64,000 nt of DNA from Lingula anatina (GCF_001039355.2 NW_019776079.1:1110023-1174022), one strand, 5' to 3'; positions 38,021 through 50,599 are shown, counted from the stretch's first letter. Notes: generated from the sequence alone by a model not told the origin. Translations and numbers: made by a program.

Positions 38021-38620
38021 GAGAATGGTATCATAAGTTTACTCCAGCTACAAAACTAGTTATAATTTGTCTGAAAATTCGCCGATTATTTGAGTCCGTT
38101 AAAATTTATTAACGCATGCGCACCTTGTCCTATGCGACATACAAACATAGAAAATTGAGCTTTAATGCTAGATGGAAATCAATGATCTTATCTCAAACAT
38201 ACTTTTTAATTCATTCTTAAACAAAGAATCAGTTATATTTTCAAAATAATAGTTATCTGAAATTTAAATTAACATAACTATTTATTGTTTTTAATCTGTT
38301 TTTGTTCCGATAGACTTACCACCTGCTTCTTGGTAATAGATGTGATGATTCTTAGCTGGTTCCATAAATTGAAGACCCCAAAACAGAAAAATAAACTATG
38401 TGTTGGTACATAAATTATCTAAATAATAATCTACTGTTACTTATAATAAATACTTAACAACCTTTTACAATGTTTAATTTAAAATATATATGTCTAAATT
38501 ATTATTTTACTGATTTATGGAGGAATGTTTTACTGGGTTTTCAACACAAATTGATATGCTTCCCTGCACGCAGAGACTGGTGTGTTTACATTCACAGTGA
38601 TACATGCGGCTTGTACAACA
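38021..38620. promoter_or_regulatory. KIF2/LIG4 divergent promoter region with NRF1-like palindrome
   Basis: 600 bases between two opposed start codons. The NRF1-like palindrome CGCATGCGCACC is at 38113-38124. A TTACCACCTGCTTCTTGG stretch is at about 38317. No TATA box is clear. A shared promoter is inferred from geometry only. Confidence 0.6.
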
Positions 38621-41600
38621 ATGACTACGGTTGCTTCCAAAGTTCCATTTTCCGAACTTGCAGGACTACTCGAGAAAATAAGCAAAAAGCAAGGAGCGGA
38701 CAAAAAACTTCTGCTGCAAGAATTCATTAACCGCTGGCGTGATTTCCATGGAAAGTTGCATGCAGACGATGCTAATACGGTAGGAAGTCGACGAGAGTCG
38801 ACGTAATTCATCTTTGAAGTTTTTCTTTCTCCTTAAAATTTCCTCTTTACACACATGAAAATGAAAAAGAGTTGCATTCCCATTCGATAATTAAATTTAT
38901 TTAAATCAATACAATGATAATCATAGGGTGCTGAAGAGGAATAGGGGGTGGGGCGGAGCAGAAAAGCCTGATAAATTACCGGTTTTTCTAGTTTCATAAT
39001 TCATGTCAACTTAAACAGTTCCATCAATTTATCGTTTTGACATCGATGGAGATTGATAACTGATTGCAATTTATTTTATCTTATTCTTACAGACAGACAG
39101 TTTCTATTCAGCATTAAGACTTCTGCTACCCCATTTGGAGCGAGAAAGAGCTGCATATGGCATTAAGGAGGTAATTAATACATTTTATCGATTATTAAGA
39201 ATTACATTTTATTGAGAATTTAAATTGATTAAAATTTTGCAACAAGATATTTTTGACTGTACATTTCTGGAAAGCACAAAAGTGCCATTGTTTGTCAAAT
39301 TTTGATTTTCTCATTTGAACCTGGTTGTTATTTTTCTTCTTAACATTTTAGAACACACTTGCCAAGCTGTATATAGAAGTGCTGTGCCTGGGAAAGGACA
39401 GCCCTGCTGCAGACAAGTTGATTAAATACAGAGCTCCCAAGAATGCTAAAGGGGTATATAGGGTTTTTTCAGAGTGAGATTATTGTTTTGTGAAGATCAT
39501 CACTTGCTTTGTAAAAATTTTAAGTTTTTCTTCTGCATATCAGTTGACAGTATTATCAGTTGCAGTATGTAGAAATACATTGTTGATATAGCTTTATCTT
39601 AGATATTTTGATAGTCTAAACTTACACTAGCATATATTTCTTTTGTAGAATGCTAAATATGATATAAAAAGACTAGAGAGAATGAAAAAATCCTGTTGAT
39701 CTTTATTTACATTTGATTTAATTAAAATCACTAAAATCATTTAAAGAAAAAGGATAAAATGAAAACAAAAAGAATGAGAGAAGCTGTTTTCACCAGTTTT
39801 GATCCTAACTAGTTAATGGGTACAGTAAAAACCTTTGAACGTCATATTCATAATTAAGGGCCAGTTACTGACTTTAGCCCCATGCATATATTCTTAATAT
39901 TTTAGGATGCTGGTGATTTTGCAACTGTGGCCTACTTTGTGCTGAAGCCCCGCTGCCCAGAGAAGGGAAGTTTGACCATCGAGGAAGTGAACCAGTGCCT
40001 AGATGGTATTGCCACAAATCAGACCACAGGAAAGAAAGATTTAGTGAGAAAAAATATTCTGCATCTGTTGAGGAACCTGTCAGCTCTTGAGCAGAAATGG
40101 TTGATAAGGTATTGTATTGTATTGTATTGTATTGTATTGATGCTAAAGATGTAACTTTCAATCTAAAAGTTATTAGTGGCCAATCTTTGTTTTTCTTTGA
40201 CAAGATAAGAAAGTGAGAGGTGTGGATAACTAATTGAACAGGATGTATGATGAATACTAATCCATTTCTAATCAAAAAGGAAAAAATTGTCTTTAAACTT
40301 GACTTTAAAACAACTTCATACAGACCAAGTAATATTCTCTAATCAATCAATGCTTCTTACTAGTTAATAAATGAGTGTAATGTTATCAGTTAAGAGCGAC
40401 TTAATTTATTAATTTTAGCTTTAATTGTATCTCTGCAGGATGATCATGAAGGAGTTGAAGTGTGGTTTAAGTCAACAGGCCATTTTAAATGTCTTTCACC
40501 CTGATGCCAATGAATATTTCAATGTGACCACAAGTTTAGAAAAGGTAAATTGAGAAAGCTGTTACTTTCTTTTTTCATTATGTTGATCCATGTATTGTTA
40601 GATTTATTTCATTTCATTTTGTGCATGTCTGTGTGTGTGTGTTTGTATGTGTGTGTAAATTTTAAGTTTTTTCTTTAACTCATAAAACTTTTCATTCAAT
40701 TTAAGTGGGAAATTTTATTTAAAGTAATTTTATTAATTCAGGTGTGTGCAAATCTTAAAGATCCTAGCACTCGTATGCATGAGATAGAGATATCAGTGGG
40801 TGCCCCCTTCCATCCAATGTTGGGAGAGCTAGCAGTGCCCAAACAGGTCAGTTTTGTTTGTAAAAAAAGAAGAGAAAAACTTCCAAATATGTATGATTTT
40901 TTTAATTTCTCTATGAACGTGCTAATTTCATGTAGCAATTAAAACAGCCAATAATATAATCTTGTAAGATCAGGTATATTTATGTTTGAGAGATAAGAAA
41001 AACTCCTTTTTATATTTAGCTTGATAAAATTATGGAAGGAAAGATGTTCTACATAGAAATCAAGTTTGATGGAGAGCGTATGCAGCTACACAAGAAAGAG
41101 GATGAATATATGTATTTCTCAAGAAAGTAAGTTCAGTTTACATTTTTACATTGTCGTATATTGAGGAACATGGCATACTTTATGAGTTAAAATGTGTTAT
41201 TTGATAGTTTCTGCCTTTTTGATGTGGATAAAATTCAATTTGCTTTTTTTCAGTGGTCACAATTACTCCAGAACCTTTGGTGAAAATCCTTATGATGGAA
41301 ATTTAACCCCATATATTGCTAACTGCTTCAAGCCAGGAGTGAAAAATTGCATTCTTGATGGAGAAATGGTAGGAATACACCCAGAAACAAAAATAATTAG
41401 TAAGTTGATAGATTTTTCTTTTGTGCTTAAAGTGATTGTCTCATCATGTGTGTCCATATTAGTATAATTTTGGTTTTTCTTATGAAATAATTTACATGGA
41501 ATAAAATATATCATATATGGATATTTCAATTTATTCAGTCAAATCAAGGACTTATATCAATAAACGTCCTTGGTCAAATTAAGAATGAAAACTGGATCAT

Positions 41601-44600
41601 ATACTGGACACTTAAATACCAATGGTATGAGCTCTGACTTTTGGTCTATATCCATCTACAGCCAACTACACTGGATATGAGACTGGACCATGGTGGATAT
41701 TCCTTGACGATTGTCACAGAGAAACGGTGACACTAGTAGTTTAGTTTTCAAATGAATTCTACAAGTGTTGTATATAGACAAAATACCAGAGCACATACTG
41801 TCTGTATTTAAATGCCCGCTGTGTATTCAAAAATTATTTTTCTTTATTTGATTATTAAAAGTAATAATTGTTTTCTCTGTTTTCTCTGACTTCAGGAAAT
41901 AAAATTGTTATCCCTTTACAAAATTTTATCTGTATCAACTTTTCTCACATATTAAACAATCATATGTTAGAAACAATTGCCCATGCTTTGACGACAATTC
42001 CAGTAGGCTTACCAGTACAGTACATATTCTCTCATAATATACACTTTGTCTTTCAACAGGAACCAAAGGAGAAAATTTTGACATAAAATCTGACACTAAC
42101 CTAGATGGTTACCAGCCTTGTCTTTGTGTGTTTGATATCCTGTTGCTGAATGATAGAGTTCTGTCCAACCTTCCACTCAGAGAAAGGAAGGAAATACTGA
42201 AGGATGTCTTTAATCCAGTTGAATGCAGAATGTTTATTGCTGAAAGCAAAGAGGCAACCACAAGGTGCTGTATATATAGCGTGTGCATTGTATGAGTAGT
42301 TATGGCTTTGTTATTTACTTTTGCATAAATATTACATGTACAGGTGATTTACATTAGACTAGATGGAGTTACATGTAGCTCTAAAGGTTCAGTACTTAGT
42401 ATGTCATTTGAGAGAATGCCGAGGAGAAAATATTTACTACAGCATGTGTAATTTTCTAAAAGTACTTTTGCACTACTTCTGTGTGATATAATCATGAACA
42501 AATTTCCAGTAGAAGTATACTGATTTGTATTATTGACAATTGAACCATGCATTAAAGCAAGGAGTGTCTTCAAGCATTGAATGATGCCATTGACAAGAGA
42601 GAAGAGGGGATCATGGTGAAGAACCCAGACTCTGTGTACAAACCCAGTGTGCGCAAAGGTGGCTGGTACAAGATCAAGCCTGAGTACATGAGGGGTTTGG
42701 GAGATGACCTAGATGTCCTGGTGGTGGGAGGGTACTTTGGTGTGGGGGCCAGAGGGGGACTGGTGTCACACTTCCTGTGTGCTGTGGCTGAGCCCTTTGA
42801 GCCTGGAGAGAAGCCCTCCAAATTCAGGTCATTTTGTCGGGTAAGTTTGGGATCTCCAAATGCAAGTTTTCTTTCACTTGTGGTAATTTACATTGAATGT
42901 TCTGTATATATGTGTACAAGCTGTTTCAGAACATTCTCAGTTTCAGTGAGTTTGTTAATTTGTTGCTTTTCTTATTTCTTAGGTTTGTTGAAGATATGAT
43001 GTACGTTTGGTCCTAATTTGAGAGAAACATAATTGTAAACATGACTTATGCACATAAATGATAATTCAGCATTGGAATTGTTTCTTTTTTTTAAAGCACA
43101 AGTAATCCTTTGCAATAAAGGTAGACAATGTACCTACACAGTTAGTTTATAAATACTATAGGTGGGATCCGGATATAGCAGGAAAGAGCTGTTTGAATTC
43201 AACAGGCGTATGCAAGATAAATGGATTCCATATTCAGACAGGAAAGGGCCCCCCAGTTGGCTAATATTGGGCAGGGAAAAGCCCAGTCTCTTGGTAGAAC
43301 CCTCAGATTCCACTATACTGCAAGTAAGGATCTAGTTACAAGCTTGCACACCTATTTTTGTTGACTGAGAAAACAAATTTGGCTAAAAGAAATGATGAAA
43401 TGGTTCTTATTCATATTTAATTGCATATATTATTGGTTTAGGAATATCTCTATCCAATCATATCATGTCATGTCATGTCATGTCATGTCATATCATATCA
43501 TATCATAACATATCTTATCATATCATATCATATCATATCATATCATATCATATATTAACAAGTTCACACTTGCCAGGGGACAACAGAGTAGTGTTTCTTT
43601 TGTAACAGTTAACATTGCAAATGCAAGATTGGTGTGTTTAGTGTCTTTATGAGTTTTATGGTGAACAACATGTACAATATTATAAACCCTTCATGTCTTT
43701 TTATTATATCAACAGATCAAAGCCTCTGAGATCACCTCAGACAGTGACAAGTTTGGCACTGGGTGTACCTTGAGATTTCCACGTGTAGAAAAAATACGCT
43801 CTGACAAGCCATGGCATGAATGCTTGACATTTACAGAATTGAAGGAGCTACAGGAGGTTAGATTTATTTTCCTTTCGTATGTTGATTTGTTTGTTTGTTT
43901 GTTTTGTTTGTTTGTAACATAGATATACATTGCACTTCATGCACTACTGGCTGATAATTGATTGGTTACAGTAATTACAAAATCAAGGTCATACATGTAC
44001 AATTTTGTAACAAAGATTGAAGTAAAATGATAACTCAGACACCTTAATAATTTAACCAAACTAATATGATTTGATTAAAGATAAATGTAAGAAATTTCTA
44101 AAAAAATAATTTGGTTATAAAAGCACTGTAATGATACTGGAAATTTATTCATAATATATATAAGATGGACCTTTTTTTTTTGTTTATTGTTTTTTTTTTC
44201 AGCAATTTGCTGGTAAGCTAGCAGGTCGCCATGCAGATGAGGACCATGAAGATGAACCGATAAAGAAAAAGAAGAAAGTTGTTGTAAGACAGGAGAAACC
44301 TTTAGTTGCTCCACAGTTTAGAGCGACTGATACTTCACAGGTTAAAAAGGTAAGTAAGATATGTACATATGAGTCATATGAGTGTTACTACCCATTCATT
44401 ATTACATATTTTGGTGATTTGACATGAGTTACATGTATTATTTTTAATTTCAAATAATATATTTATTTATTGAAGCACAAAAAATTCAATAGAAATGCAT
44501 GATAAATTATAACACATTTCAGGTATCTGAACTTTTTGAAGATAAAGAATTCTGTGTGGTCAATGGGTCAAGTAAACATTCCAAAGCCAGCCTCGAGAAG

Positions 44601-47309
44601 AAGATTGTTGAGTATGGGGGAACTGCGGTTCAACATCCAGGTCAGTCAAGTTTGCAGATATGTCAAGGTTATGTTAAAGTTCAAGGTTGTATTACTCCAA
44701 TGGAAATTATTGCTGGAATATTTTGACATTCAGCCTCTTTTTACCATAGATGTTGAATGATGCACAGATAATCAACTGGATCCATAACACTGATTTATGC
44801 TACACTTTCATTCAGGTCCAGAGACGTTTTGTGTGCTATGTGACAAAGTGCAAATGAAAGTGAAAAATATCATCAGCACCAACAAACATGACGTAGTGAA
44901 GTTGGACTGGTTGGTGAGATGCACAGAGGCTAGGAGACTTCTGCCTTGGTAAGAGGAAAATAAATTTGCTGGCTGTATTCAATCAATCTGGAAATTACAA
45001 CTACAGTACATGTACTGACTGAGAGCATGAAATCCCATTTTACTTGTTACATGTATGAAATATTTTCAAGAGAGTAGGAGAGATAATATTCTCTAGCATA
45101 TAGATATAGCCATTGTGATGGCCACATTTCTTCATGTATCTTTTGATAAAAAGAAGTTTTGGATTAACTAAACTGTGTTGTATCCAATCTGCTATAGGGA
45201 AAGGGAAACTATTTGCAAAATAGCTGTGTAATGCAATGTTATTGTATTTTTTCATGTAGCTAAATGTAATCTTATTGAGTTTTTACATGCTGAGCTGTGT
45301 TTTCACAAGTCCATGCTGATGTACTACTTGCAATGAATGTTTATTCATGCATGCAGTTAAATTTTATTGGTAGTTACTATAGCTACAGGTATTCTTAATT
45401 TCTTCAAGCATTGTATTTCTTATCCCTAGGGTTCCATCTGATATGCTGCATGCCAGACCAGAAACAGAAGCCTTGTTTAAACAGAATTATGATGATTATG
45501 GAGACAGTTACACAGAAGATACCACCATAGACCAGCTCATGGTTGTTTTCAAGAAAGTGCAAGAAGAGGTACTGGTAGAGCACTGCATGATATTGCTAAT
45601 TTGTCTGTTAAATGTTTTCCATGTGCATATTACTGACAAAGTATTATAGTATGTAGAATATTACTTTGGCTCAAATATGCCTATGATTTAAACTCCAGAA
45701 GCTGCTTTTTACATCATTCTCCATTGTTATCTTTTAAATTATTTGCCATATGGAGTATCATTTTTTTAAATTGGTTTTGTGATTGATAATCATTTTAATG
45801 ATTTGAGTGCACCATATTGAAAACATAAAAACCCAATAATAATATTAATAGATGATTAATGAAAACATACAGAAATTAAAATTTTGCATGGAGGCAAGCT
45901 AAGAAATGCTAGTCTGTTTAAAAGAATTCAAAAGAAGGTCTGGAAGAAGTTTTTAATAGATGAATAATATGAAGTTGACATTGTTCCTTGAGGAAAAAAA
46001 TCTTTGTACATGCAGTCGACATCCTTTTCAATGAATATTGAATAATTTGACTCTGTTGTCTTTAATTTAAATGCTCAAATATGAACCATCATTTTGTAGT
46101 CACATATGAATAAATTTTATTTTTTGTTTTCATTTTATAGGGTAAATTGAAACCAGTGAGCACAGATTTTATAGCTGAGATAGAAAATAAATATTTTGTG
46201 GAAGGTTCTACATATGGTCTGTTCAGGCTATGCAGGTACTTATTTCTGTTCCACCAATAGTTCAACTGTGTGTGTCTTATGAAAAAAAAATCTTCATTTT
46301 CTCTAGATAAGATAAGACAATGAAGTGTAGAAACGTTTTGTGTAGTATTATACATGTTGTAGTATATGATATATTTATTGTATTACCATATAAAAAATTT
46401 TAAAGCTCTGGCCAAGTGTAAATGTTTCAGTAGTTTTAGGTATAGTACAGACTGTGTTTCAAAGATTACAGTGCAGTACATATAGAAAGATAAAGGCTGA
46501 CTGTTGCTAGGCTGAGTTGCAATCTCCCATACACTGTTTATGGTTTCTTATACTAACATGTAAGTTGTCACACTTTTAGTCATCACTGAGATGGAGGTTA
46601 TATGAATATTATGAAAGTTGTCTTCCAGAACTGTTGGATATATATGACCAAATGACAGGTTGCCCCACTTAGGCTTCGTTTACATGGAAAGTCTATTTTC
46701 TATTCGCGGTATCTTATTATCACTGTCTGTGCCCTGAATATCCCGCGGCGTAATTACTGGCAGCGCGAGCCAGTTACTTATAGTAACTTATAGTAACTGG
46801 CTCGCACTGCCAGTAATTACGTCGCGGGACATTCAGGGCACAGACCGTGATCATAAGACATACCGCGAATAGAAAATAGAATTTAGAAAATAGACATTGC
46901 ATGTGAATGAAACCTTATTCACTTAGTGAAATATTACTCCAGTAGACTAAATTCTCCTCTCTGTTTGTCTTTACTGAAAATAAGCATTTCAATTAAGAAT
47001 ACCATAACTTTTTCCAGGGTGTACCTAGATGACAACACAGTGATTGGTGACAAAAGCACCCACATAAAGGACTGTAGCTTGGAGCTGACCAGCTTAGAAC
47101 TGAGGATGTATGGAGCTACTCTGTGTGAAATGTTGAACGAGGATGTCACCCACGTAGTTTTATGTGACAGAGACCTGGGAAGGATTGACAAATTCAGGAG
47201 TCTTAATCGCTCCAGATGGCAGAAATTCCATATTGTTACACAAGATTGGGTTAGTGACTGTATAGATAATGGGAAGATTCTTGGAGAAAGAGGATATGAA
47301 CCAGCATAG
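38621..47309 (+). CDS. LIG4: DNA ligase IV, complete
   Basis: ATP-dependent nuclear ligase that, with XRCC4, seals double-strand breaks in non-homologous end joining. The N-terminal domain has [20 protein letters not shown] and AYGIKE. The adenylation motif IKFDGERMQ has the active Lys at about residue 266. Further ligase motifs are [27 protein letters not shown] and WYKIKPEY. The OB part has [13 protein letters not shown] and [14 protein letters not shown]. Two BRCT repeats follow ([13 protein letters not shown]... and the last exon), separated by the usual XRCC4-binding linker. Exons: 38621-38779, 39093-39170, 39352-39453, 39906-40108, 40439-40544, 40742-40846, 41020-41126, 41254-41399, 42060-42264, 42558-42840, 43162-43323, 43716-43856, 44203-44349, 44523-44640, 44816-44948, 45430-45568, 46141-46235, 47018-47309. 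Phases agree; about 906 residues, as in human (911). Confidence 0.98.
40104..40140. repeat. (TATTG)n microsatellite at a splice donor
   Basis: About seven TATTG/GTATT units beginning at the donor of LIG4 exon 4 (G/GTATTG). The first repeat unit supplies the donor itself. Confidence 0.85.
43458..43553. repeat. (TCATA/TCATG)n microsatellite
   Basis: Imperfect ATCAT/GTCAT five-base units over about 95 bases in LIG4 intron 11. Confidence 0.9.
46670..46917. mobile_element. Long-palindrome MITE in LIG4 intron 17
   Basis: Two arms of about 115 bases pair across a centre of repeated ACTTATAGTA (about 46780-46800). Matching blocks include TCTATTTTCTATTCGCGGTA, CTGTGCCCTGAAT, CCCGCG and GTAATTACTGGCAG, then CGAGCCAGTTACT. 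Ends are GGCTTCGTTTACATGG and its diverged partner GGTTTCATTCACATGC. It is much richer in GC than its surroundings and non-coding. Confidence 0.85.
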
Positions 47310-47368
47310 GGAATTTTGAAAAGACTGTCCCAAGCTCACAGCATTGTATCAGTCTGTTCTCATCATGC

Positions 47369-47374
47369 AATAAA
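47369..47374 (+). terminator. LIG4 polyadenylation signal AATAAA
   Basis: AATAAA lies 60 bases after the LIG4 stop, a suitable position for a short 3' UTR. Further AATAAA-like sequences lie beyond 47960. Confidence 0.6.
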
Positions 47375-48236
47375 ATGAAGACTTAGAATATACTGGGGTT
47401 TACTATATATATATATAAAGATAAATATACTGCATGCTATGTCCACCTTTTTTTCAATACAAGTGTCACATAACAGAGCTGCTTTGGCAAGAGTGGACAT
47501 AAAATTCTTCTAAGATGCTATTGTAATATGGAACTGGTGGAAAGGGCTGTTATTTCTGATTTAACTTACAAAAACTGTTGACTGAAGCTGTTTAGGTGTG
47601 CCATAAAGTATTAAATCTGATAGAAATGAAACAGTGAAAGCAAATTTTAAACTGTGATACACGAACAAGACTGGTGGTTTGACCATTGTTCATATAAATG
47701 TATGTGTTAAATGCAGTCTCCTGATTATTTTTGATACAAAATGGTCAGTAGATTTTAGTAGAAATGTGTATTTTAATTTTATAAATTTTATTTATTTATT
47801 TTTATTTTGAGGAAGTGAGCTATTCAACTTAATGAAAAGTAGGAAGTACTTTCCTAGAAGGGAAATAATAGAAATTGCCTCTCCTTAATGTTTGAGTATA
47901 AAATTACACAAAAGATAATCATTTTTATGCACCAATTCAACAATTGCATGTTTGTTTTGTTTTGTTTAAAAAATAAAAATTTAATTTAGTAAATTTAAAA
48001 TTAATTTGAATTATTTAAGCCATCGAGAATGGTTTCCAGTTTTTAAGAGGAATATTAGTGCATTTTGCAGGAAAAAAACCTATTCTGATAGCTCCACTTT
48101 TACTGATATGCACATACTCAATAAGACTAGTTTTTTTATAATATCTAAAAGCAACATTTAGATGCCTTTATTTCGCTGGCGATTTCGGCTATCATATTCG
48201 GACCAAGGCCAAAAGTGTCTAACTGGACCAACTAGC

Positions 48237-48411
48237 CCAGGTGTAACAGAAATGGTAGTCCGCTAGGAACTGTAGTCCGCCACCCATTACTTTGTACAAG
48301 TGATATTCGTCCTATATACTAACCCCAATACTCCAACTAACCCTAACCTGTACTAATTATATGGGAGCCCAAACCTCCATTCCTCGGACTTCCATTCCTG
48401 TTACACCGGTT
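48237..48411. mobile_element. MITE with GGTGTAACAG ends
   Basis: The left end CAGGTGTAACAGAAATGG then TAGTCCG pairs with the right end CGGACTTCCATTCC then TGTTACACCGG. The interior has CTAACCCCAATACTCC and CTAACCCTAACCTG. It has about 175 bases and no coding capacity. Confidence 0.75.
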
Positions 48412-48562
48412 TCCCCTCACTCTACAATTGTTACGCCGAGTGAATCATCCATTTGCTGTACGTTTCAGTTTTGTTTAAGCATAGGAACGTGACGCTTTGC
48501 CGTCAGCGACGTCATGACCGCATAGAGGATTTGAGCTCATACATTTGTTTTGCTATGTTACG

Positions 48563-48664
48563 ATGGAGAGTGAATCTCGGAGAATTTCAAATACAAGGGA
48601 AGTATATTTTACAGCACAAGTGCTGCTAGTGACCAGCGCTTTACTTATCATCATTTTACTTAAG
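48563..48664 (+). CDS. Putative first coding exon of an unknown membrane-anchored protein
   Basis: An ATG at 48563 opens 34 codons ending exactly at a strong donor (AAG/GTAAGA). The translation begins MESESRRISNTREVYF and continues with AQVLLVTSALLIIILL, a hydrophobic stretch long enough for a signal anchor. About 70 bases upstream is the CRE-like core, so the layout looks like promoter plus first exon. A rival upstream ATG at 48555 is in another frame and stops after 24 codons. No downstream exon was found. The frame is preserved in the copy at 54328-54417 but not in the others. The gene family is not recognised. Confidence 0.35.
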
Positions 48665-48920
48665 GTAAGAAAACTCATTAAGTTGTGTTGCAAAAAAGGG
48701 GAAAAGGTGTAAACGTATGGTTCTAAAAATCAGTTTTGTACAATTCAAATAGGCGTATGAATTTTTTATTTGTGTATGAGAAAATGAGCGCAATTTTCAT
48801 TACTACATTAACACAATGATAGTAATGACAAGGAGTTACAACAGTAATGATAAGTTACAACAAGAAACGAGTGGTAATATCTAAAAGCAACATTTAGATG
48901 CCTTTATTTCGCTGGCGGAA

Positions 48921-49053
48921 TACTGTTAGGATTAAACAAAATTAGATTATTCTAGAATGTAATAGAAATAATAAACTTTGTCATTGAAAGAGTTAATTAT
49001 TTCTATTACATTCTAGAATAATCTAATTTTGTTTAATCCTAACAGTATTTCCG
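48921..49053. mobile_element. Near-perfect hairpin MITE (TA-flanked)
   Basis: CTGTTAGGATTAAACAAAAT continuing through ATTCTAGAATGTAATAGAAA forms an essentially perfect stem of some 50 base pairs with its reverse copy, around a loop of about 27 bases. Both ends abut TA, as for Tc1/mariner-type target duplications. It interrupts a module of array I. High arm identity suggests youth. Confidence 0.85.
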
Positions 49054-50599
49054 TGAAGGCACATGTAGTCTGCTCTGGAGAAATTCAGACGTGTTCCTAA
49101 GGTTAAAATTTAAAAAAAAGAGAAAAAGAATATGTAGGTTATGTTGCTTGCTCGTTTGTTTTGTTGATGCATGTAGTTTTGGGTCGCCATAAGAATATAA
49201 CGCTTCAAATGGCGTCATCGACGTCATGACCGCATAGAGGATTTGAGATCATGTTCTTCATGTTCATATTTACAGAAAGGAGGGAAAATAGCAGGTTTTA
49301 AAGATATAACGTCATTTCCACATTTAGGGCCTACAATCATGTATGTGTTTTGCAATGATACGAGGAAAAGTGAATCTTAGAAAATTTCATATACAATGGA
49401 AATAAATTTTGCAGGATAGTCACTGCAGTTATCTACTCCATAATTATCATTGTCTTTGGAATGGTGAGGAAGATCGTTCAATTTTTGGACAAAAAAAAAC
49501 AAAATTTGAAAATCTGTAATTATAAGCTAAATTAAATTTTGTATAACTTAAATTGTATAGCCATCCATCTTCTGTTATGGAGAAATTAAACCGTGTTCTT
49601 TTTTTATTATATTTACAAAAGGGAGTTAAATTGCAAAACGCAAATGTAGGTAATATTTGAATATTATGATGCGGTTGCCTGTTTGTATGTTTTGTTGATG
49701 CATGTAGTTTTGTGCCTCCATAAGAACATGACGTTTTGTCGTCATCGACGTCATGACGGTATAGAGGATTTGTCGTCATACATGTATGTTGGATTTGATA
49801 CTGAATTTTACGGGAAAAATGTATAGAAAATCCAAATACGCCTACAGTGACACTAGGATAAGCGATGCAAGCAATATGCTATAAACTTATCATAATTTTT
49901 AGGAAAGATGAGAAATGACGCCGAATTGAAGCATAACAAAACAAAACTTGTACATCTATAATTCTATTCTGAATTTAATTTTGAACCATTAAAACGGGAT
50001 TTCCATGTATTGTCTGCTCTGAAGAGGTTTAGCAGCGTTGTGCCTGTTCATATCTATATATATATATAAAAGGAAAATTTCGCAGATTATCAGTTTGCAA
50101 TGGGCGAGTGTACGAAACATTGGAATGTTTTGATGCGGTTGCTTGATGAAATGTTTTGTTGATGCACCGTTGTTTTGTGCCACCATAGGAACGTGACGCT
50201 GTGCGGTCATCGACGTCATGACCGCATAGAGGATTTGTGGTCATATGTTCGTTTTGCTATGTAACATGGAAAGTGTATTAAAACAATTCCAAATAGGCCT
50301 AAATTGACACTAGAATTTACTAGACAATGGCTGTAAATACTATGCCCTATACTAATCATAATTTTAGGAAAGGTGAGGAAGATCGCCAAATGTTTGCACA
50401 AAAAGACAAAACTTGTAACAATTTAATTAATTATACGTTTAGAAACGTGACGCTTTGTCGTCAGCGACGTCATGACCGCATAAAGTATTTGAGATCATGT
50501 GTTGGTTACTAGGAAAAGTGAATTTCAGAAAATATCAAACAGTGAAAGAAGAGAGCGCAACATGCAACTGGCTGTATACTTATCGTGATTTTAGAAAAA

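Larger units (their letters stand above)
35671..38627. repeat. Assembly duplication around the contig join at 37153
   Basis: 35671-37152 repeats as 37154-38627, with the single N at 37153 exactly between. The only differences I found are an 8-base indel (present near 35972, absent near 37458) and a G/A change near 37013/38488. The left copy stops six bases after the A of the LIG4 ATG. This is what unmerged overlapping contig ends look like. Confidence 0.95.
48138..48919. repeat. Perfect ~43-base direct repeats bracketing the first module
   Basis: The block TAATATCTAAAAGCAACATT followed by TAGATGCCTTTATTTCGCTGGCG at 48138-48180 recurs without change at 48875-48919. Between them lie a MITE (48237-48411) and the only module with an intact ATG exon. 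Perfect identity suggests a recent event. Confidence 0.8.

Noticed and set aside
49039-50244. Minus-strand frames sharing DVDD and TKLHAST motifs across modules
   Set aside because: The similarity follows from the DNA repeat; frames differ between units, with no consistent start or splice context.
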